Assembly: GCA_021648725.1 (NCBI GenBank)
Contig: JAKISF010000013.1
Location: 1-64,000 of the forward strand
Source: Bacteroidales bacterium
GTDB taxonomy: Bacteria > Bacteroidota > Bacteroidia > Bacteroidales > JAADGE01
Length of the DNA: 64,000 bases
Reading direction: 5' to 3'
The position numbers and the translations under genes were made by a program. The notes beneath the pieces are model-generated. The model did not search any database. It saw only the letters and a program-made list of their open reading frames with translations, and was not told the DNA's origin. Shown one piece after another: positions 35,604 through 45,371 of the stretch. How positions within the stretch are numbered: position 1 is the stretch's first letter; each line of letters starts with the position of its first letter.

Positions 35604-36306
35604 ATTTAAATTCAAAATCAACATGAAATAAATCATCGTATTTTCGATTTACTTTTTTGTTTAAATATTTTGCAAAATAGAAGTCTCGTTTTTTTAATTC
35701 TGCTCCGGCAGAACTTGCATAAAGTTTTTTCAAAAAATGCCTGTTAAACACAATTCGTTTAATTTTTAAACCGTATAAATTTGCAGCGTCATCTAAATTT
35801 ATAATGTATTGAGCCAAACTTTCAAAATCAATACAAATATTGTTGTTTATTTTTGAAAAACCTTCCGAATTAAAATGAATGAAAAAACGAAAAAGACCTG
35901 TTCGGTAATAAAACTTAACGGGTCTGTTTTTCTTTTTCACAGGAGTCATAAAATCTACATTTAAACCGCTTTTTCTGTCAATATAAGGGAGCAAATAACC
36001 AAAACTCCGTCTTGTTCCTTTTAAAATCTTAAAATTAACCTGCGGACAGTTATTTTCGGAAATTTTAAAAGATTCAACAATGGTATTCTGAACTTTGCAA
36101 TCGGCATAAGCCTTTCCGAAAACATGATAAGCTAATGTGCCGTAAAACTTATAGTTTTTGCCCCTGTAAGGCAGTTTATAGGCTATAAACGAGCGAAAAA
36201 TTTCTTCTTTATTTTCAAAAGGTTCAATTTTAATCGGAAAATAATCGAGCTGGGAATATGCAAAAACCGGAAATACAAAAAATAATGAAAACGCAATTAA
36301 TTTCAT
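35602..36306 (-). CDS. MepA-like (LAS family) murein endopeptidase homologue, probably inactive
   Basis: 234 residues with a signal peptide (1-18, ending FAYSQ). SGLNVDFMTPVKK (residues 113-125), DFESLAQYIINLDDAANLYGLKI and the C-terminal YDDLFHVDF match penicillin-insensitive murein endopeptidases of Bacteroidota. The zinc set is incomplete: the first His of H-x-x-G-L-x-x-D is Arg111, and the DDHxH motif has Leu226 in place of its first His. Only Asp118 and His228 remain. It may bind rather than cut peptidoglycan. The stop codon TAG is formed partly by the neighbouring 235-bp element; removing the element restores TAA at the same codon, so the protein is unchanged. Confidence 0.65.
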   Translation of the reverse strand: MKLIAFSLFFVFPVFAYSQLDYFPIKIEPFENKEEIFRSFIAYKLPYRGKNYKFYGTLAYHVFGKAYADCKVQNTIVESFKISENNCPQVNFKILKGTRRSFGYLLPYIDRKSGLNVDFMTPVKKKNRPVKFYYRTGLFRFFIHFNSEGFSKINNNICIDFESLAQYIINLDDAANLYGLKIKRIVFNRHFLKKLYASSAGAELKKRDFYFAKYLNKKVNRKYDDLFHVDFEFK

Positions 36307-36384
36307 AACACAAACAACTTAAATTAAAGAATTAAAAAAAGTAGCTGTGTTACATATTGTTAATTTAAGAAATTAATTTTTAAC

Positions 36385-37197
36385 TCAGTTTTGAAAAACC
36401 GGGAAAGGTTCTCCTTTTATCCATTTCAAAAGTAAATCATCATTATGTGTAATATCTGCAATCACATAAACATTACTTTGAAAAGCATCAGAATATTCTG
36501 CTTTTTCAATCATAACATACCCGTCAATATAATTGGAATGTATAAAATAAAGCTCATTATCTTTAACGTAAATATAACCGACATGATTGCTTAAGCCTAC
36601 AAAATATAAACCATCTTTTAATGCCTTTTTCATTTTTGCAAAAACAGTTTCAAGCTCCTCCGAATAACTATAACGATAAATCAATAAATTTTGTTCAGGC
36701 TCCAACGTTTTCGCTTCGTTTAATCCGGCCTGTTGTGCCATTTTATATCGATTTACTTTTATTCCCATGTGCCTCAATGTTGTTGAAACAAAATAGCCGC
36801 AAGCAATAACTCCTTTGTTCGGCGTGTTTGTGTAACCGTCAAAATCCCAAACCGTTCCGTACCAAAACGGAATAATTTTATTAACTAACTGATTCGTAAA
36901 ATGTTGACGAGCATCATCTAAAATTGAATCTTTTTTCTTTTTGTTGCTTAAGTCGGAAAGCTCCTGAAAATATTTTAAACGCCGGATGTTTATTTGCTGT
37001 TTAATATCGCTATAGTTTCCCGAAGGAAAAAAAACAATTCCGACTGCCGAAGAGTCTAATACAAATATTGTTTCAGAAAAAACAGGAATACTGTCTGTAT
37101 TAAGAGAATCTTTATTTTTTGGGTTTTGTGCAGAGTTGTTTTGATTGCAAGAAACAAACAAAAGGAAAAATAAAAGAAAAAGGTTTATTAATTTCAT
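36385..37197 (-). CDS. Lipoprotein with papain/NlpC-like Cys-His core
   Basis: 270 residues from the Met at 37197, chosen because MKLINLFLLFFLLFVSC is a complete lipoprotein signal; a frame with 14 extra residues opens at 37239. The mature part has a Cys at the head of a hydrophobic helix (IACGYFVSTTLRHMGI) and two later His in beta strands (LSNHVGYIYV and LYFIHSNY). That is the arrangement of papain-fold peptidases such as NlpC/P60. The family is not recognised by name, so substrate and activity are open. The MepA-like gene lies 78 bp downstream on the same strand, and a shared role at the cell wall is possible. Confidence 0.6.
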   Translation of the reverse strand: MKLINLFLLFFLLFVSCNQNNSAQNPKNKDSLNTDSIPVFSETIFVLDSSAVGIVFFPSGNYSDIKQQINIRRLKYFQELSDLSNKKKKDSILDDARQHFTNQLVNKIIPFWYGTVWDFDGYTNTPNKGVIACGYFVSTTLRHMGIKVNRYKMAQQAGLNEAKTLEPEQNLLIYRYSYSEELETVFAKMKKALKDGLYFVGLSNHVGYIYVKDNELYFIHSNYIDGYVMIEKAEYSDAFQSNVYVIADITHNDDLLLKWIKGEPFPVFQN

Positions 37198-37295
37198 AAT
37201 CAAAACAAACAAGGTTTTATTTAAACAATAAATCGACATGAAATATTGCCCAAAAAAACAAAACTCTGTTTGTTAAACAAATTTTTTCTTCACAA

Positions 37296-38315
37296 TCAAA
37301 TTTCTTTTAATTTTGCCTCTGCCGTAACAGATTGCTTTGCAAACTTATTCTGTAAAAATTTATGGTATGCAGTTATGGCAATCATTGCTGCATTATCTGT
37401 TGTATATTTAAACTCGGGAATATGTAATTTCCAATTATTTATTTTAGCCTCTTCTTTTAACCTTTCCCGTAATCCTGAATTTGCAGAAACACCCCCGGCA
37501 ATAGCAATTTCTTTAATTCCTGTTTTTTTTACCGCATTTTTCAGTTTATCTGTTAAAATATCAATTATTGTAAATTGAATCGAGGCACAAATATCATTTA
37601 AATTTTCTTTAACAAAACTCGGATTCTTTTTTACCTCATCTCGCAGAAAATACAAAATAGCCGTTTTTAACCCACTGAAACTGAACTGTAAATCTCCGAC
37701 CTTCGGTTTTGTAAATTTAAATTTACCGGCATTACCTTTTTTTGCATACTTGTCTATTAAAGGCCCGCCCGGATAAGGCAAGCCCATAATTTTTGCACTT
37801 TTATCAAAAGCTTCTCCTGCAGCATCATCAATCGTTTCGCCAATTATTTCTTTTTCGAAAAAACTTCTTACTACAATAATTTGTGTATGTCCGCCGGAAA
37901 CCAGTAAAGCTATAAAAGGAAAACTCGGGTTTTCGTGTTGCACACCTTTTTCTTTTAAAAACAAAGCAGAAATATGACCGTGTAAATGGTTTACGGCAAT
38001 TAACGGAATATTGTTTGCCAATGCAAAACCTTTTGCAAAAGAAATTCCTACCAATAAAGAACCAAGCAATCCGGGACCTCTGGTAAAAGCAATTGCACTT
38101 ATGTCAGAAATGTTAATCCCGGCTTCTTCTATCGCCAAATTTACAACAGGAACAATATTTGCCTGATGTGCTCTTGATGCAAGCTCCGGAACCACTCCTC
38201 CGTATTTTTTATGAACATCTTGGTTGGCTGTTACATTTGACAGCAACCACCCGTCTTGAATAACGGCAGCAGATGTATCATCACAAGAAGATTCTATTGC
38301 TAAAATTGTTTTCAT
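37296..38315 (-). CDS. tsaD: tRNA N6-adenosine threonylcarbamoyltransferase TsaD
   Basis: 339 residues. TsaD, with TsaB and TsaE, transfers threonylcarbamoyl to A37 of ANN-decoding tRNAs. The N-terminal ESSCDDTSAAV and YGGVVPELASRAHQ are diagnostic. The metal-binding HLHGH (HMEGH in E. coli), VSGGHTQI, DDAAGEAFDKSAK, PYPGGPLIDK and the later IAGGVSANSGLR are all present. Length is typical. It is divergent from the TamB gene, a frequent arrangement in Bacteroidota. Confidence 0.97.
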   Translation of the reverse strand: MKTILAIESSCDDTSAAVIQDGWLLSNVTANQDVHKKYGGVVPELASRAHQANIVPVVNLAIEEAGINISDISAIAFTRGPGLLGSLLVGISFAKGFALANNIPLIAVNHLHGHISALFLKEKGVQHENPSFPFIALLVSGGHTQIIVVRSFFEKEIIGETIDDAAGEAFDKSAKIMGLPYPGGPLIDKYAKKGNAGKFKFTKPKVGDLQFSFSGLKTAILYFLRDEVKKNPSFVKENLNDICASIQFTIIDILTDKLKNAVKKTGIKEIAIAGGVSANSGLRERLKEEAKINNWKLHIPEFKYTTDNAAMIAITAYHKFLQNKFAKQSVTAEAKLKEI

Positions 38316-38446
38316 ATTTCGATTTTAATATATTAGCTTCGTAAATAATTATCCGGCATTTAGTTTGCAATCTTATTATCGCTTGATTGCTAATAAAAAC
38401 TAAAAAACAGTTTAAACTTTTATAAAATTCATTATTTTGCAAAAAT

Positions 38447-41400
38447 ATGCAAAACCACGTATTCCAAATAGAAAAGTTGAAAAAAATTACATTATACGGT
38501 GTTTTGCTTATAATTGTTTTAATCATTTTATTAATATTACTTCTGCAAACAGCTTATATTCAGACTAAAATAACAAAATTTATTACAAAAGAACTGTCTG
38601 AAAAATTAAACTCTGAAATTGATATTGATAATGTAGAAATCAGCTTATTCAAAGGTTTCATTTTTAAAGGAATTTATATTCAAGATCAACAAAAAGATAC
38701 CTTGCTGTTTATTAAAGAATTATCGGTTATCCCGGAAGGGCTTCAAACAGACTTTAGCAACATTTCCTTAAAAGAAATAAATATTGACAGCCTATACCTT
38801 AACCTATATGAAATAGGAAAAGATACTCTTAACCTTCAATATATATTGGATGCGTTAAGTTCAGACGAAAAAGAAAAAACAGACGAAGATTTTAAGTTGG
38901 ACATAAAAAACATTTCAATAACAAACTCTTCTTTTTCGTATTTTATTCCCGATACGGTTAAAAAACACGGATTTAATTATAAAGACCTTGAACTTGACAG
39001 CATAAATATTAAACTTAAAAAACTTGAACTGAATAACAAAAATATTTATTCTGAAATTGAATCAATATTATTAAAAGACAAAAGCGGATTCTGTTTAAAA
39101 AACTTTACCGGAGACAAAATAGAACTGAGCCCGAAGCATATTCATTTTAACAATCTTAGCCTACAAACACCGGACTCAAAACTATCTTTTGACAGTTTAT
39201 ACTTTGATTTTCCGGGCAATTATGACTTCTCGGAATATAAAACAAAATTGAAAGCTAATATCATAATAAATAAATCAAGCTATTTATCATATAATGATGT
39301 AAAGTATTTTATTACAGATACAAACACCTATTCCGAAAAAGTGCAAATTTCAGGAAAAATAAAAGGCACGTTTGATAAATTTGATATAACAGATTTAGAT
39401 TTAAAATATGAAGGGCTCATAGATTTAAAAATGAACTCTAGAGTAAGTGATTTTAAAGACTTTGACAACCCGTTACTATTTGTCCATATTAAAAAACTTG
39501 AAGTTGATTTTCAAAGGTTTCAAGAAATGAAAATTCCCGGGCAAGATATTATTTTAAAAGACCTGCCGGAAGGTTTAAAGAAAATAAAAAACATCAGCTA
39601 CTCGGGAGTTACAAAAGGACACCTTTCAAAATTTCTGACAAAAGGAGAGATTTCAGGAGGTTTCGGAAGTATTTCAATTCTTGCTCTTGCAAAAAAAGAC
39701 TCTTCTTCAATTATTAACGTTAAAGGAAAACTTTCGGGAACAGACTTAGATATTGCACAAGTATTTGAAAACAATGATTTTGGTACAATGAGCTTTTCTC
39801 AGAACTTTGATTTTTCATTACTAAAGAATAAAAAAATAAAACTTAAAACTTCCGGCAAAATAAATGATGTTTTTTATAAAAAACATTCTTACAAAGATAT
39901 TGCACTATTTGCTGAATTATATGACAAAAAAGTGGACAGCCTGAGCGTTAACATTAAACAAGAAAATATCAGAGCATCAATTTCCGGCAAAATTAATTTC
40001 TTGTCAGATATCCCGGAAATAAACCTAACCGCCAATGTTTATTCTGCAGATTTAAAAGCATTAAATTTAAGTAATGCCGAAACAGAATCAACTGTAAGTT
40101 TTTCAACTGTTGCGGATTTTAAAGGATTGAATATTGATGATTTTTTGGGAACAATTAATTTAACAAGTCCCTTTGTCTATTCAAAGGATTCTGTAACTGT
40201 AAGAATAAATGCATTTCGTTTAACCGGACAGCAAACACCAAATATACAGGCAAATGAAAAACAAATTGTTTTAAAGTCAGACATTGCAGACTTTAAAATA
40301 ATTACGACAAACAAAAGTTCCGAAATTTTTAAAGCCCTGCAAACTCTTGTTTCCGGCTTATTTAAGCAAAATCAAACCGATACAGAAGCAAAACCTATAA
40401 TAAAAGGCTCTGTTGTTATAGAAGCCGACATTAAAAACCCCGAATTTATCAGTTCTCTGTTTTTCCCAAAATATCATATTTCAAAAAACACAAAATTATT
40501 CGGATTTTATGATCCCGAAAAAGAATCTTTAAACCTCTCTTTAAATTCGCAGCAACTAAAATACAAAAATTTCATACTAAACGATTTTTTTATAGTAGCA
40601 TATACAAGGAACAAACGATTATTCGGAGGTATAGGCGGCTCATCATTAAAACCGAATGAATCAATTATAATTGAAAACATAAATTTAGAAGGAGATTTAA
40701 TTAATGATACAATTAACTTTAACCTAAATTGGAATAATTTTAAAGATACGGCAAACTACTCAGCAAACATTGCCGGAATCATTGAAATTATAAAAAAAGA
40801 CAAGAAAAAAACAGTTTATAATTGCGATTTTCACAAATCAAATATTAGCATAAATGATGTTCTTTGGAGTTTTGATAAATCAAATGTTTTGATAGACTCT
40901 GTAAGAATCAAAATTACAGACCTAACCCTGAAGAATAAAGACCAAAAAATATATCTTGACGGAAATATTTCTGAATACCCCGGAGATATTCTTTTTGCAG
41001 AATTTACAAACTTTAACCTTTCAAATATTCAACCGGCTTTGTCCGAAGATTTTATTATAAAAGGAAAACTTAACGGAAGCACTACTTTAGCCCAACTGTA
41101 TGAAGCCCCGCTGATATTTACAAAAGATTCAATTATTAACTTTAACGTAAACAACATCGACTTCGGTAATTTTTATTTTAAAAGCAACTGGGATGACGCA
41201 GAGAACAAAATTCATGCAAATGCATATAACCTTAAAGGAAAGAACAACAAATTCATGAACGATACAATTTACGGCGACTATTGGCCGGATAAAGATAAAA
41301 TAAACTTTACGCTGGATATAAGAAGCATGCTTTTGAAAACATTTAAAGACTATTATTCAGATTATGCCGAATTTAACCCTACTGCATTCATAACAGGAAA

Positions 41401-42904
41401 AATAAATATTGCAGGAAATATTAAAAACCCTCTTTTACTCGGAAACTTGAAACTAAAACAAACAACGGCAAAAGTAAAATTTCTGAACACATATTACAGC
41501 ATCAACGAAATGGATATTCTTATTAATAATAAAACAATACGTTTTGATGCAACAAAAATTTATTCCCGAAATAAAAACGGATTCGGGTTTTTAAAAGCAG
41601 ATATTTCACACAATAATTTTTCAAATTTTGATTTAGATATTGACATTGATGCCGAAAACTTAAAACTTATCGCCCTTAAACGAACAGACTCATCCTACTT
41701 TTACGGAACAGCATTCGGAACCGGAAATATTAATTTTTCCGGATCATTAGATAATATTTTTATGAATGCTAATTTAAGCACCGAAGAAAACACCTCTGTT
41801 TTTATCCCTATTGCCACAAGCGAAACCCTCGAAGAAGAAAAAAACTTTATACAATTTGTTTCAGATACTTCCGAAACCAAAAACCAAACAACAAATGAAA
41901 ACTATGAAGTTGATTACAGCGGTTTCAGCATGAATATGAAATTAGATGTTACGGATAATGCTGAAATACAAATTATTCCCGACGAAAGCGGAAATATTAA
42001 AACAACAGGTGACGGAAGCCTCAACCTAACTTTAGACAGAGAAGGTAATTTTAACATGTTCGGAACATATATTATTTCTGACGGAACATACTTGCTTGAC
42101 TTAAAAGTGCTTCCAAAACTTTTTAATATTGTTGAAGGAAGCCGAATTATTTGGTCTGGAGATCCTGATGACGCATTAGTTGACATTAAAGCAACCTACA
42201 AAATTAATAAAGTCCCCGTAAATAACTTAGTCCCGGAGCAATTAGAACAGGCAATAGAAAAAACAGATGTAACATGTCTTATTCATTTAACTGGTGCATT
42301 GTTAAACCCGACACTAAATTTAGACATAGAAATTAATGATAATGTAAGCAATAAATATGTACAAAAGCTAAACTCTTTTAATGAAAAAGAAATTAATGAA
42401 CAATTTTTAGCTCTATTGATTTTTAAACGGTTTATGGGAAGCACCGCAGATAATTTAGGAATTGACGATCCTGCTCCGATTACCGGAGATTTAATTACAA
42501 GCCAATTTAATAAAATGCTCGAGCAATTCAGCAAAAACATTGAAATTAATTTAAAATATGAGCCGGGAAAAGACAACGAAACAGACGAGATAGGTTTTTC
42601 GGTTGAGGGTGATATCCTAAACAACTGGATTACATACAAAGGTTACGGTGGCGTAGGCGGCAATGACGGTTACAGAGAGGATAATTATATCGGAGAATTT
42701 GAAATCGAAGGGAAACTTAATAAGAAGGGAAATATAAAAGCAAAATTCTACAACAAAGCTAATGATACGCGCTTAAATGACGGTGATTATACACAAGGCT
42801 TCGGTCTGGTTTTCAGAAAAAAGTTTGATTCATTTTTTTATTGGAAACGCCGAGAAGAAAAAGATACCGTTTACCCGCTGCCCATAATTGAAGATAAGAA
42901 TTAA
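38447..42904 (+). CDS. tamB: TamB-domain (DUF490) translocation/assembly protein
   Basis: 1485 residues. One N-terminal membrane anchor (residues 16-40) precedes a very long chain of short beta strands, typical of the AsmA/TamB superfamily of lipid-channel or outer-membrane assembly proteins that span the periplasm. The C-terminal 450 residues are the TamB (DUF490) domain: GDGSLNLTLDREGNFNMFGTY, VVNN-like VNNLVPEQLEQ, ALLIFKRFMG and a terminal GFGLVFRKKFDSFFYW strand. It probably works with a BamA/TamA-type barrel or in phospholipid transport to the outer membrane. No TamA gene is adjacent. Confidence 0.88.
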   Translation: MQNHVFQIEKLKKITLYGVLLIIVLIILLILLLQTAYIQTKITKFITKELSEKLNSEIDIDNVEISLFKGFIFKGIYIQDQQKDTLLFIKELSVIPEGLQTDFSNISLKEINIDSLYLNLYEIGKDTLNLQYILDALSSDEKEKTDEDFKLDIKNISITNSSFSYFIPDTVKKHGFNYKDLELDSINIKLKKLELNNKNIYSEIESILLKDKSGFCLKNFTGDKIELSPKHIHFNNLSLQTPDSKLSFDSLYFDFPGNYDFSEYKTKLKANIIINKSSYLSYNDVKYFITDTNTYSEKVQISGKIKGTFDKFDITDLDLKYEGLIDLKMNSRVSDFKDFDNPLLFVHIKKLEVDFQRFQEMKIPGQDIILKDLPEGLKKIKNISYSGVTKGHLSKFLTKGEISGGFGSISILALAKKDSSSIINVKGKLSGTDLDIAQVFENNDFGTMSFSQNFDFSLLKNKKIKLKTSGKINDVFYKKHSYKDIALFAELYDKKVDSLSVNIKQENIRASISGKINFLSDIPEINLTANVYSADLKALNLSNAETESTVSFSTVADFKGLNIDDFLGTINLTSPFVYSKDSVTVRINAFRLTGQQTPNIQANEKQIVLKSDIADFKIITTNKSSEIFKALQTLVSGLFKQNQTDTEAKPIIKGSVVIEADIKNPEFISSLFFPKYHISKNTKLFGFYDPEKESLNLSLNSQQLKYKNFILNDFFIVAYTRNKRLFGGIGGSSLKPNESIIIENINLEGDLINDTINFNLNWNNFKDTANYSANIAGIIEIIKKDKKKTVYNCDFHKSNISINDVLWSFDKSNVLIDSVRIKITDLTLKNKDQKIYLDGNISEYPGDILFAEFTNFNLSNIQPALSEDFIIKGKLNGSTTLAQLYEAPLIFTKDSIINFNVNNIDFGNFYFKSNWDDAENKIHANAYNLKGKNNKFMNDTIYGDYWPDKDKINFTLDIRSMLLKTFKDYYSDYAEFNPTAFITGKINIAGNIKNPLLLGNLKLKQTTAKVKFLNTYYSINEMDILINNKTIRFDATKIYSRNKNGFGFLKADISHNNFSNFDLDIDIDAENLKLIALKRTDSSYFYGTAFGTGNINFSGSLDNIFMNANLSTEENTSVFIPIATSETLEEEKNFIQFVSDTSETKNQTTNENYEVDYSGFSMNMKLDVTDNAEIQIIPDESGNIKTTGDGSLNLTLDREGNFNMFGTYIISDGTYLLDLKVLPKLFNIVEGSRIIWSGDPDDALVDIKATYKINKVPVNNLVPEQLEQAIEKTDVTCLIHLTGALLNPTLNLDIEINDNVSNKYVQKLNSFNEKEINEQFLALLIFKRFMGSTADNLGIDDPAPITGDLITSQFNKMLEQFSKNIEINLKYEPGKDNETDEIGFSVEGDILNNWITYKGYGGVGGNDGYREDNYIGEFEIEGKLNKKGNIKAKFYNKANDTRLNDGDYTQGFGLVFRKKFDSFFYWKRREEKDTVYPLPIIEDKN

Positions 42905-42916
42905 CATCATTTGTTC

Positions 42917-43588
42917 TCACCATAATATTGTATCCAAATCCGGCATATTCCCGTCAAAACCTTTCGGACGAGGAAAACCTGTATATGCCTCAAAAATTTC
43001 TTCTTCATGTGCTTGAATAACGTCAATATCTGCTTCATTAACAATTAGCCCCGTAACTTTTTTTGCTTTTTCAAAAACCCAATCGGCAATAACTTTGTTT
43101 GATTCGTACTCTTCTTTCAGCTCATTTGAACCTTTTTTTAACTCTTCCAGTGTTATTCGAAGCTCTGCTTTTGTTTCCTCTGGTATATCCGGGTCATTCA
43201 GTTGCTCCTCTATAAAGCGATAGCCGTCACTAAACATTTCTTGACTGCTTTCTTGTAGGTTTTGTTGTTGATTCATTCCCCTTGATGCCTGAAGTATTGA
43301 AAAAACAGAGCCTATTTTTGCATTTAATCGCACAAACTCAGCATAACTTTCAATATCGCTTTCCTTTATAATACTTTCAAACGAGTTAAATCCCATTTTC
43401 CCGGCATTTGAACCATTTACATTTTCATTAATGTTTCTTAAAATATCCGGAGCCTTTTCTTTGAGCTTTTTATATGCTTTCAAATAGTTTACTACTTGCT
43501 CATCAGTTATTGTCCCCTTTTCCCCCGTAACCTGTACACAAGAAAATAAAACAACGGAAATAACAGAAATAAATATTGCTTTTTTCAT
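42917..43588 (-). CDS. Unrecognised helical lipoprotein
   Basis: 223 residues with a lipoprotein signal ending VVLFSC. The mature part is mostly helical with acidic and Gln-rich segments (QQQNLQESSQEMFSDGYRF). No known domain was recognised and no catalytic motif is visible. It converges on the TamB gene with only 12 bp between the stops, and lies 48 bp after the PepSY gene on the same strand, so it may share that transcript. Confidence 0.65.
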   Translation of the reverse strand: MKKAIFISVISVVLFSCVQVTGEKGTITDEQVVNYLKAYKKLKEKAPDILRNINENVNGSNAGKMGFNSFESIIKESDIESYAEFVRLNAKIGSVFSILQASRGMNQQQNLQESSQEMFSDGYRFIEEQLNDPDIPEETKAELRITLEELKKGSNELKEEYESNKVIADWVFEKAKKVTGLIVNEADIDVIQAHEEEIFEAYTGFPRPKGFDGNMPDLDTILW

Positions 43589-43636
43589 GATTGATAAATT
43601 TTACCAAAGATACGAAATAATATATTTATCGCCAAT

Positions 43637-45181
43637 TCATTTTTTTACAGCTCTTTTTTGTTTCTGTAAGCTACCCTTCTTGTTTCTGAAAAACCTAAAC
43701 CAAATAATAACCCCCGAAATTATTAAAAACAAAGAAATTAACCCGGTAAGCGGAACTACTAAAATATAAAACGGTCCTAAAAAAGGTTTGTAAATTCTGC
43801 CGGTATGAAGCTCTAAAGAAACATTCCAAAGAGAAATCGGAAGAGATTGGATTTTTTCAGGCATCTCCGGATTAAAAGCCGGGTTATTTATACTTATTAA
43901 TCCGTTATTATAATCGAACCAAATTTCTTCAGAAAAATCCGTAGAATAACCTGCAAGCATTTCTTTCCCGATAGGAATTCCTCGTTTTTTCGGTTTTATA
44001 TATGGTTTTTTTGTTATATAATTTTCAATATAGTTTGTTTTCAAATTTAATGTGAACAAACCTTCAAAAGAACCTACAAGAACCACCGAATCTCTTTGTA
44101 GTTTAAAAGCATTTACACCCATAACGCTGACAGGAGGTTGCACTTCTAATTTCTTTAACGGTTTCGAAAAAAAATCATCAGAATAGAATATCCCGCCAAG
44201 AGTTGCAACATAAAAACGCTCATTTTTTTCGTCATAAATAAAACGTCTTAGTTTATCATTCCACGGATTGGGATTGTCTAAAACCGTTTTCGGAATTTTC
44301 GCAACTTTTTTTTCTGCAATCGGTATTAATAACGGCGGTCTCAAAAACATTCCGGTTAAACTTGTAATAACTAAAAGAATTGCTGTTATCCAGCCTATTT
44401 TATTATGCCATTTCAAATTCCATCTTATGTTTTTTAAAATTGATGTTCTTTTTTCATTTGTTACGCTTTCTTTTAATATCCTCCGTTTTTTAAAAAACAG
44501 GATTAGCCCCGTAACAGTTAAAAAAACAAGGATTAATGCTGCCGAGTCAACAATTAACTTTCCTGTTTCGCCCCAAACCTCTCCGCTGTGAATAACCCAA
44601 ATCGTTTTAAATAGCCCGATTTTGTTGTCATAATTTTTCGGTTGCGGCAACATAAATTTTTTATAGCTGTTTGCTTGTAGGTTGAATATTGTAATATCAG
44701 AACGACTTAGCAATAAAAGCGTATTGTTTTTTTCAATAATATCTACTATTTGGCTTGTATTTTTTGTTTTTCGAATTAAAAACCATCTTGATTTTTCAAA
44801 ATCATACTCATAAAACCCGAACAATGATCCTGCGAACAATCTCCCGGAATATGCTTGATACACAACAGAAACTTTTTTATTATCAACCCCTTTCGGGAAA
44901 CCTTGCGAAAAATTGACAAACTCGGAGAAAGTACTGTCAGTTTGCCAAACACCGATGTTTCCGTACAAAAGAATTTTTCCGTTGTTAAGTTTAACCGTGC
45001 TTTTTACGGCAGCATTATTCCAGTTTTGATATTGAAGCTCGTTCGGTAAAAATTTTCTGCTTACATCAATTGTCGAAAAGAATTGCCGGTGGTTCAAAAT
45101 AATTCCCGAAACCGAAAAAATTACCATCAATAAAACAATTAGTACTCCGAGCCACTTATGATATTTTCTTATAAACCCCAT
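43637..45181 (-). CDS. PepSY-associated transmembrane protein
   Basis: 514 residues with four membrane helices: about 11-33, 205-228, 258-280 and 475-498. The N-terminus MGFIRKYHKWLGVLIVLLMVIFSVSGIILNHR and WHNKIGWITAILLVITSLTGMFLRPP match the PepSY_TM (iron-regulated membrane protein) family. The two periplasmic parts resemble short beta-propeller segments (FSEFVNFSQGFPKGVDNK, NERFYVATLGGIFYSDD). Related proteins often act in siderophore or iron reduction, but no iron gene lies adjacent. It is divergent from the M16 peptidase gene. Confidence 0.82.
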   Translation of the reverse strand: MGFIRKYHKWLGVLIVLLMVIFSVSGIILNHRQFFSTIDVSRKFLPNELQYQNWNNAAVKSTVKLNNGKILLYGNIGVWQTDSTFSEFVNFSQGFPKGVDNKKVSVVYQAYSGRLFAGSLFGFYEYDFEKSRWFLIRKTKNTSQIVDIIEKNNTLLLLSRSDITIFNLQANSYKKFMLPQPKNYDNKIGLFKTIWVIHSGEVWGETGKLIVDSAALILVFLTVTGLILFFKKRRILKESVTNEKRTSILKNIRWNLKWHNKIGWITAILLVITSLTGMFLRPPLLIPIAEKKVAKIPKTVLDNPNPWNDKLRRFIYDEKNERFYVATLGGIFYSDDFFSKPLKKLEVQPPVSVMGVNAFKLQRDSVVLVGSFEGLFTLNLKTNYIENYITKKPYIKPKKRGIPIGKEMLAGYSTDFSEEIWFDYNNGLISINNPAFNPEMPEKIQSLPISLWNVSLELHTGRIYKPFLGPFYILVVPLTGLISLFLIISGVIIWFRFFRNKKGSLQKQKRAVKK

Positions 45182-45371
45182 TTATTAAAGTTTAGCACCT
45201 TCGTTAAAGCGAGCAAAAGTATAAAAAATATCAGAATTAAGCATATTCTTATCTGATTTTATTTTTTACACAAACAACATTTATTAACATATCAATAAAC
45301 TTGTCCTTTGTATGATATATATCTAATTTAGCACTTTAATTATATTACAAACACACAAAAAACAACAAAAA

